DNA from: Chrysaora quinquecirrha
Taxonomy: Eukaryota; Cnidaria; Scyphozoa; Semaeostomeae; Pelagiidae
Length of the DNA stretch: 64,000 bases
NCBI GenBank assembly: GCA_014526335.1
Contig: JACTAT010000010.1
Span: 703,490-767,489, forward strand
Direction of reading: 5' to 3'
Part shown: piece by piece, positions 23,341 through 34,334 of the stretch
How the letters are laid out: every line of letters begins with the position of its first letter
Position numbering within the stretch: position 1 is the first letter of the stretch
Position numbers and translations under genes: made by a program
Notes under the pieces: generated by a model
Seen by the model: only the letters and a program-made list of their open reading frames with translations
Databases searched by the model: none
What the model was told of the DNA's origin: nothing

Positions 23341-23816
23341 TTTTCCAAAAAGCACTTAGTCCATCACAGAAAGAACGCAGGGGAAGGCCACACGTGTTGA
23401 AGCTCAGAGCAGACAAACGAGCTACTAGAATTACATTCTATTTCCGGCAATCAGTTTTCAGACAGAGGATTTTACGGAATTTTACGGAATCGTTAGAGAA
23501 AACGAATCAAATTGAATTATAAAACAACCCGCATTGTCTGGATTTCTATATAAATAGCTAAATGGATTTTCTATATAGATAGCCTTTCTAACATGGAGTG
23601 CCAACGTAACATGCTATCATCAATGGTATTTGGCACCTTAAAATTGAATTAATAACGTCATTATCTCCAACATTCCTCCTTTTACAGATTCCCCCTTTTA
23701 CAGATTCCCCCTTTTACAGATTCCCCGGGAAATCGGGGAATGCAAAAACAGTTTGTTGTTGTTCCCCCTTTTACAGATTGAGAAAAGGGGGAATATGACG
23801 TCATATTCCCCGATTC
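23188..23816 (-). repeat. Right terminal inverted repeat, about 629 bp
   Basis: Reverse complement of 13583-14204. It contains the first coding segment of the kinase gene (ATG at 23340), the AT-rich middle, subterminal 16-bp repeats at 23671-23727, and the CRE-centred palindrome at 23788-23811. Differences from the left arm are spread along its length, so both arms have aged independently. Confidence 0.9.
23788..23811. promoter_or_regulatory. 24-bp perfect palindrome with CRE core (right)
   Basis: Identical to 13588-13611, centred on TGACGTCA. It lies about 450 bp upstream of the kinase start codon, so it could also act as an upstream promoter element for that gene. That role is inference. 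Confidence 0.6.
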
Positions 23817-23891
23817 TCCTGGAAGTCATCTAGACAAACCATTATCATATAATACGTACAAAGCAACCGAAAGAACAACCGATGTGATACT

Positions 23892-24187
23892 TGTTAAGAA
23901 TTAGGCGCTCAAATGTAGACTCCGAAGCAAAAAAACTCTTTTTTAGACTCTAGGCTCAATCTCATGAAGGTTCAACTCAATTACAAAAATACTATATACA
24001 CTATTTACAAGAAGACTGTATTTATTTAACTCCAGATTCGATTCGTAGATATATATTTCGATAAGAATAACTTCGTGTGTACTACACACTACAGGCTCTA
24101 GGTTCAACTGAGGTTAAAAAATCAATAAAAAAAACAGAACAGTCTATTTACGTAGTCTAAAAGCAAGGACGGGGGTAATATTTTACA
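23892..24187 (-). repeat. BEL 3' LTR
   Basis: 296 bp that on the plus strand runs from 'tgttaag' to 'ttttaca', with TG/CA ends in both orientations. On the coding strand it is preceded by the purine-rich tract 'aaggggggag' (24188-24197), the expected polypurine tract. Confidence 0.93.
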
Positions 24188-24199
24188 CTCCCCCCTTGA

Positions 24200-27100
24200 T
24201 CAATCAGAGTCAGATTGATCAATTAATCGTCTAATCACATCGGCGTTTTTTGCTGCTTGTCTTCTTGGACGTTTAAAAATTTGCTCTTGAGTAGTCGCAA
24301 TGCTATCGTTTTCAGTGGAGCTTTCTGATTTAGCAGTTCCATTCTGGTGTTTCTGTGGAACTTCAACAGGAAATAAAGCTTGAAGCGGTCTTCGAAGGCG
24401 TGTAGATTTTCCTTTAGAGTTAACTATTCTGATAATTGCTCCTCTCACTTTTCCATCATGGCTTGGAATTAGATGTTCAATGCATGCAAGTTTCCAGCGT
24501 CCCCTAGGTATATTTGCCTCCTTGACAATAACAATATCTCCTGACTGAATCTCTCTTTCATCAGTATTTTTCTCGGTTGCTCGATGATATTCTCGTAGAC
24601 TAAGTAAATATTCGTTACTCCATCTTGACCAGAAATGGCCAAGCAAAGTGTTCAAGTAACGCGCTCTTTTCTCTACGGTAGATGAATCAAAGTTATCTTC
24701 CTCGTCGAATTCTTCCTTGCTTGAAAGAGTTAGAATTCTTCTGCCAATAACGAGATGCGCTGGTGTTAATGGCTCTTCCATATCATCCGCTGAAACAAAA
24801 GTTAAGGGTCTGGAATTTAAAACTCCTTCTACTTCTGTAATGACTGTCGTAAGTTCTTCAAAATTCAGCCTGGCATTCCCAAGGATCTTTCTGAGGCATC
24901 TTTTCAATAACTGAACCATACGCTCATAAAATCCTCCAAACCATGGAGCTTTTTCTAAAATATACTTCCATTCAATTCTCCGTTGACAGGTAAATTCTTG
25001 AACATCTTTTTGACTAAACAATTTCACAAGCTCCTTATTTGCTGTCTTGAAGGTTTTGGCATTGTCCGAGATGATCTGTTTTGGTACTCCTCGACGAGCT
25101 ATAAATCTCTTAAGACATCTGATGAATGCTGCAACAGACAAGTCTGGTACAACTTCAAGATGTACTGCTCTACTTGAACAACAAGTGAATAAGCAAACAT
25201 ACGCTTTCTCTGTACCCTCGCTTGTTTTGATGTAGAGAGGACCTGCGAAATCAATTCCAATCTGCATGAATGCATTTGTTCCACAAACACTTTCTTTTGG
25301 TAGATCAGCTGGCTTTGGTATAGCATAACCTTTACTTTGAAACCATCTACAAATACGGCAAGAATGTATTAACTTCCTAACCATTTGTCTTCCACGTGGT
25401 ACCCAGAAGTTTTGTCGCAGTTCCGTAAGAGTCTCTTTTACTCCATCATGAAAAACAGCTTCATGACAATTCAGTATAATCAAACGAGTGACATAATGAT
25501 CTCTTGGCAACAGGACTGGATACCTAGCACTGTAGGGTAGATGAGAGTGTTTAAGTCTCCCTCTGCATCTTACTATGCCTTCTTCCTCATACAGTCCAAG
25601 CTCATTTTGAAGTTTCTAATAATAGCTGTCCTTCTTACTCTTGAATTCTGCTTGTAAATCATTAATCCACAAACGTTCCGCCATAGAGATATCTTCTGTT
25701 TTAATATCTCGATCAGCCTTGCTATTTCTCAAAATCTCAATGAATTTCACAACCAAAGCCGTAACTTTTAGCAACCTTTTCCAGCTACTAAATCTTGAAG
25801 GATCTATAAGTTTAGATATCTGTGGCAACTGTTTTTCTTTTATCAAAGTCATTGTTGTGGTTTCTTGGATTCTTGACTGAACTTTTACTTCTTTCTCACA
25901 CTCTTCTAACACCTCCTTTTCTTTCTGCAATAAATTTACTTGTGTGGGATATTCACTTGGTGGTCCTCTGAGCCATAAAGGTCCTTCCCACCATAATCGG
26001 TTTAACACAATTTCAGAAGCAAAACAACCCCTAGATCCAAGGTCAGCAGGGTTTTCCTTTCCAGGACAATGTCTCCAAGCATTAGTATCAGTCAATTTCA
26101 CTATTTCAGATCTTCTATTATATACAAATTGTTTGTAGTCTCTTTCAGATTGGATCCAGTACCACACTACCTTGCTATCAGTCCAGCAAAAAATTCCATC
26201 TATTCTTAAAACTGGTAATAAAGCTTCTTGAACCGAACTTACCAAGCGAGCTGATATCAATGCAGCTAGTAATTCCAATCTTGGAACTGATATCTCTCCA
26301 CTCAGTGGAGCAAGACGAGCTTTCGAAGTAACCAAGGCAGATTTCCAACAACCTTGACTTTTAAAACAAATATAGACCACTGCACAATATGCAAGTTTTG
26401 ATGCATCTCCAAAAACATGCAGGTAGCAAAAGTCAGCAGCCTCTTCAAGCTTTAGGTAACATCTGTCCACTGCTATATTAATTCCTTCCATATCCTTGAT
26501 CCATTTCGTAATGAACTGTACTTCCTCTTTACTCAAAGGTGTATCCCAATCATACTTCTTTCTGCATAGATCTTGAAATACTTCTCTAACAGGTATAATA
26601 ACAGGAATAACAAGCCCAAGAGGATCAAATATCTTTGCAGGAATTCTCAGAATGTTTCTTTTAGTCAGCAATAACTCTTTGACAAAATCTGAAAGGTATG
26701 ACAGCTTCAAAATAATTTTGTCCTCCTCCAAATTCCAATTTAGGCCCAAAATTTTGTGCTCCTTGGTGGGCTCAATTTCGCTCAAACCACCCAAAGACAG
26801 CTTTGCAAAAGATTTCTCTTCATTAACCTCAGCAATACTTTCAGAATATTCTTCTGTGGATTTATTGAAAGCTCTGATATTCTTCATAACTGCTTCATTA
26901 TTGGTAACCCATTTCCTTAGATTAAATCCACCTGCTGCTAGACATGCCTTCACCTCTTTAAACAATTCAAAGGTATCTGCAGCATTGTCTCCTCCACAAC
27001 TCCAATCGTCAACGTAAAAACTGCTTAAAACCTTTTCTGCCATTTCAGAGTTCTGCATGTAATAATTTCTTATGTGATAATCTAATGTTGCATTGAGACA

Positions 27101-27598
27101 GAATGGCGAGCATGACATTCCAAACAAGACAGCTTTAAATCGAAATACAACAACTTTCGGTTCTTCATCTGCTATATCTTCAATCCACAGAAAACGCATA
27201 AGATCTCTTTGTTCTTTATTTACAGCGATATTCAAAAAAGCTTTTTCAATATCGGCAGCTAATCCAATGTTGTAGGCACGAAATCTCACTAAAATATCAA
27301 CAATTGCTGGAGCTAGAGAAGGCCCAACATAAACACATTCATTGAGTGAGGGTAATGCTGGCCTAGCCTTTGAGCTTGCATCAAAAACAACTCGTAGTTT
27401 GGTAGTGAGAGCTTCTTGACGTATAACCGCCTGATGTGGCAGATAGTGTACTCTGCCAGGTTCCGTTTCTGACTCGGAGGTAACTCTTTCGACGATTCCA
27501 CCGCGTTCCTGCTCTTTGATAATGTTGTTGTAGGCTGAGAGTGTCTCTGGGTCACTGCGAAGGCGCTTTACTAACGAATTTAATCTTCTCAAACTCAA
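24200..27598 (-). pseudogene. pol: BEL pol: RT, RNase H, integrase (one stop)
   Basis: From the N-terminus: reverse transcriptase with 'VVFDASSK', 'GLAADIEKAFLNI' and the catalytic 'FYVDDWSCGG', then RNase H with 'HVFGDASKLAYC', 'PRLELLAAL' and 'CWTDSKVVWYWI'. The integrase zinc region 'CRICRWF', 'IGIDFAGPLYI', 'ISDNAKTF' and the DDE region 'FYERMVQLLKRCL' follow. The frame is open from 27598 to 24200 except for one in-frame TAG at 25618-25616 between RNase H and integrase. It joins the upstream protease frame through a shift near 27640. The length is right for BEL pol. The element is almost but not quite coding-competent. Confidence 0.92.
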
Positions 27599-28596
27599 GT
27601 CATAATTGTCAGGTAATAACTCATGTTTGCCTTCAATGGAAGTTTAACGCAATATTTTTCCCCGTCTTTGGAGATGTTCTTCAGAAAGGACTCGTGAACT
27701 GTGTCTTTTTCTCGGATTCCAATAGATTCAAAGTCCCATAAATGATTTAGAATTTCGTCTGAAGACTGATGATCTTTTATGGCTATTTCAGCTCTCAGTA
27801 CATGTGTTGAAACGAAATTTGTATTTTCTGCTGTTAAACAATCACGTTCCTCCCTCGGAACTGGCCCAGACAGCACCCAACCGAGTTTTGTTTCCTGAGC
27901 TAGGAGATCATTATTCTCCCCCCGTCTCACTTGTCCAGTAAAGAATCTGGCAAGATAATCCGATCCGATTAACACATTGACCTCGCTGTCTTGCAAACCA
28001 TTGTTGACATCTGAGATTTCTATACCGCGTAGGTGTTCAAATTTCTCTATAGCTGATTGAATGTTTTGTGAAGATATTGGCTCACAAATCTTTGCTGTGG
28101 CGTAGGCTTGAATTGATGTTTTGAAATCTCCATGCACACTGCTGAGAGAAAATTCTACGACTTCGTGGTTGTTGACTGAACTTCCGCCTCCAAAAACTTT
28201 GACCTGTAAAGGTTCTCGCCTAACAGATTTCAGATTTAGTTTCTCCTTTAGATCTTGACAAATAAAACTTCTTTGGCTTCCCGAATCAAATAATACGCGT
28301 ACGCGAATTTTCTCGTTGGAATTATTCGTACTGACATATGCTTGAGCGGTTTGTAGTAAAATGTTATCCTTGGAGCCAACGTGCAGGGCGTTTGTTTCGG
28401 TACCGCGCGATTCTGGATTCTCTGAGGTTGCGGTTGCATTTGAGGTGGACGCTAAAGGTCTTGATTCTCTTTGATTCCCTTGATTATGGTCGCAAACACT
28501 GACATGATGTCGTCCACCGCACTCAAAAACACTTCCCTTTCGACTGACAGTTTCTTCCAATATGGTTCTTGCGTAGACAAACGAAGCATCGACCAT
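27595..28596 (-). pseudogene. BEL protease region
   Basis: Begins with the last zinc-knuckle region ('ECGGRHHVSVC') and contains the aspartic protease motif 'VLFDSGSQRSFI' followed by 'VLIGSDYLARFFTG', both diagnostic of BEL/Pao A17-type protease. It ends near 27595, where a one-base shift separates it from the RT frame. At its upstream end it overlaps gag in a different frame (28523-28596). Confidence 0.88.
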
Positions 28597-29722
28597 CTTT
28601 CTTCAAAACATCTTTCCGCGCGTTTTTATTCGTTATGATGGTACAGCTGTTTGATGTGTGGCCTTGTTGTTTGCAATATGTACAGGTACTGGAACCAGGT
28701 TTTCTTTCGTGAAATACTAACGCTGCTGCTGTTGTAGGTGGCTTTCTATACTCCGTAAAATTCCCCTGAGTTTTAGGCTGATGGGAGGGCAAGGCGGCTT
28801 GAATACCGGAGCAACGCTCGCGGTTTTCAACTTCTTCGCGTAATAGATCCAACAAACGGTTTAACTCCCATTGTCCATCCTTGATTTGGCGTCCGATTAG
28901 GAGGCGAACGTCCTGCGGTATCTTACTAAGAAGTACAGGAATCAATAAACTTCCATATGCAGACGTTGGCACGTCTAGCGACTGTAATCCGCGTACATGA
29001 ACTTCAACTTTGTCATACAAATTTCGCAACTCAGCCACGTTTCTTGACGAGAACAACGGATTTATTCTTAATAACGAGTCATGATGACCACTAATTATGA
29101 CTTGCTTGTCTCCAAATCTGCGATGCAGTAGCTCTATCGCTGCATCATAATTTGCCGCAGTGGTTTGCAAACCGGCGATCGCTGAAGCGGCACTGCCTTC
29201 TAATAAATCTCGTAAATAACTGAACTTAGTTATGATATCTAGTGAACTGTCTTCGTGTATGGCACTTTTATAAGTGTCCCAGAACATTTGCCACTGAGTG
29301 ACTTCTCCATTAAATTTCTTCAACTGCAATTTTGGTAGCTTTGCAGACGTTGACGTCGACGCGCGTGCTTGCGTCTTTTTCTCATGACCGCGTGAATTCT
29401 CAAACTGTTCATCGATAGACACAAGAGTTTCGTAGGCTTTTTCTCGAAATTGTGCGGCCTCTTTTATATCACTTAATAAATAGTTATCATCCTCAATCAA
29501 ATCGGTAACATCATCGTCCAAGCTTTTAATCTTTTCAAGATCAGTTGTGATGGAAAGTTTCAGCTGTTTCAGTTTTTGTCTAGAAACTTCCTCCGCGTCT
29601 GCGAGACAAGCGTTCACTGCATCGATTGACTCTTCCAAACAGCTCCGATGTGCAGCTCTGATGCTTAAAGTCTTGCTTAAATTTCTTTTACTTTTTTTCT
29701 GTTTCGACAAACTGATTATCAC
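28523..29722 (-). CDS. gag: BEL gag
   Basis: 399 codons. The Lys-rich N-terminus is followed by a helical capsid-type segment ('LPKLQLKKFNGEVTQWQMFW', 'KFSYLRDLLEGSAA', 'ALLHRRFGDKQ'-like region, 'HVRGLQSLDVP') and two CCHC zinc knuckles ('CTYCKQQGHTSNSC', 'CFVCLRKNHIGRNC'). It starts just inside the 5' LTR. The reading frame is open throughout. Continuation into the protease needs a frame change near 28535. Confidence 0.9.
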   Translation of the reverse strand: MIISLSKQKKSKRNLSKTLSIRAAHRSCLEESIDAVNACLADAEEVSRQKLKQLKLSITTDLEKIKSLDDDVTDLIEDDNYLLSDIKEAAQFREKAYETLVSIDEQFENSRGHEKKTQARASTSTSAKLPKLQLKKFNGEVTQWQMFWDTYKSAIHEDSSLDIITKFSYLRDLLEGSAASAIAGLQTTAANYDAAIELLHRRFGDKQVIISGHHDSLLRINPLFSSRNVAELRNLYDKVEVHVRGLQSLDVPTSAYGSLLIPVLLSKIPQDVRLLIGRQIKDGQWELNRLLDLLREEVENRERCSGIQAALPSHQPKTQGNFTEYRKPPTTAAALVFHERKPGSSTCTYCKQQGHTSNSCTIITNKNARKDVLKKDGRCFVCLRKNHIGRNCQSKGKCF

Positions 29723-29747
29723 GTCTATCCGGTTCGACTGTTGACCA

Positions 29748-30042
29748 TGTTAAGAATTAGGCGCTCAAATGTAGACTCCGAAGCAATAAACTCTTTTTTA
29801 GACTCTAGGCTCAATCTCATGAAGGTTCAACTCAATTACAAAAATACTATATACACTATTTACAAGAAGACTGTATTTATTTAACTCCAGATTCGATTCG
29901 TAGATATATATTTCGATAAGAATAGCTTCGTGTGTACTACACACTACAGGCTCTAGGTTCAACTGAGGTTCAAAAATCAATAAAAAAAACAGAACAGTCT
30001 ATTTACGTAGTCTAAAAGCAAGGACGGGGGTAATATTTTACA
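29748..30042 (-). repeat. BEL 5' LTR and primer site
   Basis: 295 bp, nearly identical to 23892-24187. On the coding strand it is followed directly by 'TGGTCAACAGTCGAACCGG' (29747-29729). This begins with TGG, as expected for a primer binding site pairing with the CCA end of a tRNA. I cannot name the tRNA with confidence. Confidence 0.9.
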
Positions 30043-30287
30043 ATACTTGATGAACATTTTCAAGTCAATGCAGAAGAGAAGAATATGTTTATATATTGCT
30101 CGCTGTTAGACAATCGGGTAGTCGGAAAACTTAGCCCACCATTGTTGTATTTCACGCCATTGAATATAAACAAACACGTTGTGAATTTTGAGGAATTTGA
30201 AAATCTATTCTACTATTTATTGTTGTACAACGATATTAATAAATTTAGTACAAAAAGTCTACAACGAGTTGGAAAAAGAGATACAAT
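30043..30287 (+). pseudogene. Polinton small ORF, middle piece, split by two elements
   Basis: The plus-strand frame here (acidic then 'MFIYCSLLDNRVVGKLSPP', 'INKHVVNFEEFENLFYYLL') is continuous with 23818-23891 once the BEL and one TSD copy are discounted, and with 41274-41310 once the ISL2EU element and its AT are discounted. It then ends in TAG at 41308-41310, eight bases before the next Polinton gene. Its upstream part is cut off by the TIR element at 23816. I do not recognise a function. The tight spacing to the core-like gene says it is a Polinton gene. Confidence 0.55.
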
Positions 30288-30390
30288 AGCGCGTTAGCCA
30301 AGAGTTAAAAATAAATATTACGTCATGCGCGCAAAGCAGTTTGGGATCGAAGTGCGGACAAACACAACATCCAACATTCTTCATCATGTC

Positions 30391-31410
30391 ATGGCTGCCA
30401 AAAAAGGAGCAACAAAGCATTGTTGTTGGGGAAAATGCAACTCTGACTCAAGGTATTCTGAACGGCTGCCAGAAAATGTTTATTTCATTCGTATTCCAAA
30501 GCCAGGAGCATTTAAAGATGGCATGACTGACTGGCAGAAGCAACAAGAAACGCAGAAAACTGAGAAGTGTAAGCGGTGGATTCACGCTTGCGGTCGCAAA
30601 TCATTTACATTGTCGCATATCAAGAAGGACACATACATCTGTTCCTTGCATTTTGTTGGAGGAAATGGACCAACAGTTATGAATCCAGATCCTATCATCG
30701 CTACATCCTCAAAAGAAACAACTTCGAAGGTTAATAAGACAAGGAAGGCACCGAAAGACCGAACTTTATTACTAGGCCACCCGTCATCAACTCGAAAACG
30801 AAAGCTAGGAGACGACACGGGCCTATATGATAACAACTTCGAGAGTCAAGATGAAGATGAATCGTGTTCCCGCAATGACACACAGCTAGAAATTGATGAT
30901 CAAAATCTGGAGCCATTTCAAAAAGATCAGGAAACACAAACTGTGTATGATAGGCATGCTAAAACTGTTAAAAGTGTTGAAAATCTCATGTCACCTGATG
31001 TTATACTTGCAGATGAAAGCAAAAGTAAATATTTTATTGGCTTATTTCCAAGAGAGTTTGACATTTTATATGAATTTCTTGGCCCTGCAAAATTTGAATT
31101 AACATACTGGAAACATCGCAACAGTGTCAAAAAAGTAGATGTGCAAGAACCGAAAGAACCAAAGTTTTTGAGTATAAGGGATCAACTCTTTGTAACACTC
31201 CTAAGACTACGTAGAGGTTTCAATTATGTTACAATGTCTCATTTTTATGGAGTGAGTGCAACTTACTTAAGTAATATTTTTATCACATGGATTATGTTTC
31301 TGTTCCATCATTTTAAAGACCACGAGGACTTGATGTTTCCTGAGAGACATGCATTTCACAGAACTAAACCTGCAATTTTCAGGAAATTCAAAAACATCAG
31401 AGCATCTATA
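30391..31410 (+). CDS. THAP-DDE transposase, N-terminal part
   Basis: 340 codons from ATG 30391 up to the copia insertion. The N-terminus is a THAP-type C2CH zinc finger: 'CCWGKC', a central Trp in 'KRWIHAC', and 'YICSLHFVGG'. The finger is a DNA-binding module for the transposon ends. After a charged linker comes a helical region ('IRDQLFVTLLRLRRGFNYV', 'FYGVSATYLSNIF'), the HTH-like part preceding the catalytic domain in PIF/Harbinger-related DDE_4 transposases. The frame ends at a codon boundary in the copia TSD (ctata, 31406-31410). The catalytic part is at 38490-38987. Confidence 0.88.
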
Positions 31411-31517
31411 TGTAAAAACAGATAAACAAGTCTTTTGAATAGGGATAACACCCACCAGTTATTCATATATACTCAATACCTAGAATGACAATATTTAATA
31501 TATATAATTACATGACA
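31411..31517 (-). repeat. Copia 3' LTR
   Basis: 107 bp, identical to 38378-38484. On the coding strand it is preceded by the purine-rich 'aaaaaaaatagggaggaa' tract within 31520-31540, the probable polypurine tract. Confidence 0.93.
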
Positions 31518-31662
31518 GATTCCTCCCTATTTTTTTTATATAATGAACTGAACATGATGAAATAAACAGTGAACAAACTAACAAAACAAGAAGCAAATAA
31601 AATAAAATGTTGATCAAATGTTTAGTGTGCAAGTTTGTGCTTTAGGTAATGTCCATGTATCA

Positions 31663-34334
31663 TCATTGACCTAACTTTGCAGACGTGAGAATATCAATGA
31701 GTTTTCTTGTGCAAGCCCCTCGTTTGGTCAATGAGTCAGCCAGTTGTTCTGTTCTTGGTATCCAGTGAATCAACACTTCTTTTCGTGCAATCATTTCTTT
31801 AATCGCAGCCACTTCAATTCTCAGTCTCTTTTCAGTGATGGCTGTTGTTGAATGAATAAGAGAATGAAGATTTTTGTTGTCAATATATGCAACTATTTGT
31901 GGCGCTTTTCCAAGTAATTCCTTGACTAACTCCCGAAGGTATAATGAATCATCCAAAGCATCAGAGAGAGCAAGACTTTCCGCAGCGGTTGAGCTTCTTA
32001 CTACTCTCTTTATCTTACTTGATCTCCACGAAATCACACTGGAATGAACTTCTCCAGTAAGAAATATGATGTGACCAGCTGTACTTGATGCTCCATCGGG
32101 AAGATTTGCATGGGCTGCATCGGAGTATACCACTATCTTCAAATAATTTCTATCCTCCATGCTGGGAAATACAAGTTGGTAACAATCGGTTTTTATCTTT
32201 CTCACTAGTTTATTGGCTTGGATCAAATGACGAACTTCAGGTTGTCTGCTAAGACATATACTCAAATCGAGAACTTCATAACAAATGTCAGGTCTAGTTT
32301 GACTTGCAACCCAATTGGCTTGACCAACGACACTTCGGAGAAGCCCTGTTTCATCAGGTGTTAACTTTGATGTCTTCTGTGATTGACGTGAAGCTGTCAG
32401 TGGAATAGGCTCCATGTTTTTAACAAATTCGTCTTGAGATACTTCAATGTGATTGTTACGATTAATTATATTCAAGCCAATATATTTGAAAATACTCTCT
32501 TTAAATTTACTGATTTTGAATGTCTCTCTCAATTTCCGCACAATATTTTCTTCGAACGTTTGTGATCCTGCATGACTGAAGTCGTCCACATGCACAGCAA
32601 TGATTCCCTCCATTGAACCACTAATCGAAGAAGAATAGAATAATGCAGGGTCGAATTTAGACTGAAGACATCCGAGTCTTTCTAATTCCTTTTTGACACT
32701 AAAAAACCAGTTTCGTGCTGCATCGTTGAGGCCATACACCACCCTTTTCAACTTCCACAAAGAATCAGGACAGTTGGCTTCCTTTGGTGGTTTTAGGTAA
32801 ATGTCTCTGTCAATTTTTGTTCCTTGTAAGAACGCAGCTTTTACGTCTGTAGTTTTACACTGCCAATTCATCATGCCTGAAATTGCTAGCATGGTTTTCA
32901 GTGTACTTTTGAGAACAGTTGGTGAATCCACTTGCGTTGCTGTTTCTTCTTCAAAGCCTCTAGCTACTAGACGAGCTTTGGTTTTATGAGAATCTCCCTG
33001 TGTGTGTCTAGTGATCACCCAAGTTGTAGTAATAGCCTTTTGACCATTATTTGCAACTTCTTCGTAAACATCAAAGTTTTCCCAGTTTTGTATTTCTTGC
33101 TTTTTGGCATCCAAAACTACACTGGTTTGATGTTCTTCAGTAGGAACAAGTGTGAATAATACTGTCTCAGCAGCGGTCTCTTGGATTCTGTCATCGTTCT
33201 CTGTCTCATTTTCAGTACTAACTGATTTCCACTCTTCAACTTTGTCAAAATCAATACACTTGGACTCTGCATCATCTTTATTCTTTATGTTGAGCCACGT
33301 CGAAAACTTTCCGGTGGCTTTTCCTGCTCTGCCTAAAACAGTTGCGTCTTTCCATTTATCTGTTCCGCGTTCTTTGTATTTGATACATTCACTTTTTTTC
33401 GGAAGGTTGGCACCTGTTTTCAATTTGCCATTACTATAGCTGTTTGAATGTTCCACTGGAGGCGCACTGGTTGTAACTTTGTCCTGTTGGTCCATCTCAT
33501 GGGTGGTAGAATTCAATGTTGCACTGTTAGTTTGAGCTTCTTCATCGCTATCACTGACTGCTTGGAAAATTTCCTGTGAAACAGGGTTGGGTTGGTTTGG
33601 TGTCACATCATTGCTTGGCTCATTACTCGGTCGAAACTCTTCCCCCATTTTAACAAGTCGATTTGTTGATACCCTGACGTATATGTTTCCATGTCGAATA
33701 AAACGACTTTTCCATCTTGACCAATTACTTTGCCCGGCCCTTTCCATTTGTTGTTCCCATCTCTCTTGTAGAATACCTTGTCCCCAGTGGAAAACTTGGT
33801 TGCATTTGCTCTTACTTTGTGTTTAAGAGCCTTTCGCACTTTTTCTGACGATTCAGCTTCGATGTAGGCCCGTCTAGCACTGTGAAGCGCATTAATGTGG
33901 GAAGCAACAATTTCACTCGTGGTTGTCCCTTCAAGGGCGGGGAGCTGATCAACCATCACGTTTGGTAGATTTGGGTTTTGTCCAAATACTAACTGATACG
34001 ATGAGAAGCCATTCCACATCTGCAAACAGTTTTTAGCGTTAATGGCCCAGGATAGGGCTTGCGTCAACCTCAGTTTGCAGTCATCTTCCAAAATCTTTTC
34101 CAGACAGCGATCGACTACAGCATGGTTACGCTCGCAGAGTCCATTTTGCCATGGGCTTTCTGCTGCAGTATGCAAAACTTCGACATTCAGGATTGCACAC
34201 ATCTCTTTATACTCCTCGTTAGCAAACTCACCTCCATTATCGGCCAAAAACTTCACTGGTGCACCAAAGCCATTTCCTACCCACATCTCTATAACATTGT
34301 CTATAATTGTTGCAGGTTTCTTATCTCTTATGAT
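31663..34334 (-). pseudogene. pol: Copia pol: integrase C-part, RT, RNase H
   Basis: The first part (34334-33603) has the second integrase Asp ('FLADNGGEFANEEY') and the Glu ('SPWQNGLCERNHAV'), then a GKVVLFD-type C-terminal domain. After a frameshift near 33655 the frame runs to 31663. It contains copia RT ('TTWVITRH', 'KTTDVKAAFLQG', 'VYGLNDAARNWF', catalytic 'IAVHVDDF') and RNase H ('VYSDAAHANLPDGAS', 'SSTAAESLALSDAL', 'IDNKNLHSLI', 'ADSLTKRG'). The upstream integrase half is displaced beyond the LINE. Confidence 0.92.

Larger units (their letters stand above)
13583..23816 (-). mobile_element. 10.2-kb MULE-like TIR transposon, kinase-protease cargo
   Basis: Two long inverted repeats, 13583-14204 and 23188-23816, bound a 10,234-bp unit. 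Inside, all on the minus strand, are a spliced MULE-type transposase with SWIM remnants (19214-14528) and an intronless protein kinase fused to a papain-like cysteine protease (23340-21515). A LINE (20425-21225) and possibly a MITE have landed between and inside them. The kinase gene starts within the right TIR. Outside the TIRs the two flanks share no obvious TSD; 'cctgaagaggt' on the left and 'cctggaagtca' on the right are only vaguely alike. MULEs normally make TSDs of about 9-10 bp. Both genes are broken, so this copy is not autonomous. The boundary at 13583 is the outermost base of mutual complementarity. 'gggaatcg'-type repeats continue outward on the left only. Confidence 0.8.
23892..30042 (-). 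mobile_element. BEL/Pao LTR retrotransposon, nearly complete
   Basis: Direct LTRs at 23892-24187 and 29748-30042 bound 6,151 bp. The insertion is flanked by the 5-bp TSD 'atact' (23887-23891 and 30043-30047). Coding is on the minus strand: gag, protease, RT, RNase H, integrase. The LTRs differ at only a handful of positions, so the insertion is young. It disrupts a plus-strand reading frame that continues on both sides and that I assign to a Polinton. Confidence 0.95.

Noticed and set aside
30582..31130. Minus-strand ORFs opposite the THAP gene
   Set aside because: Shadows of the transposase reading frame, without motifs of their own.
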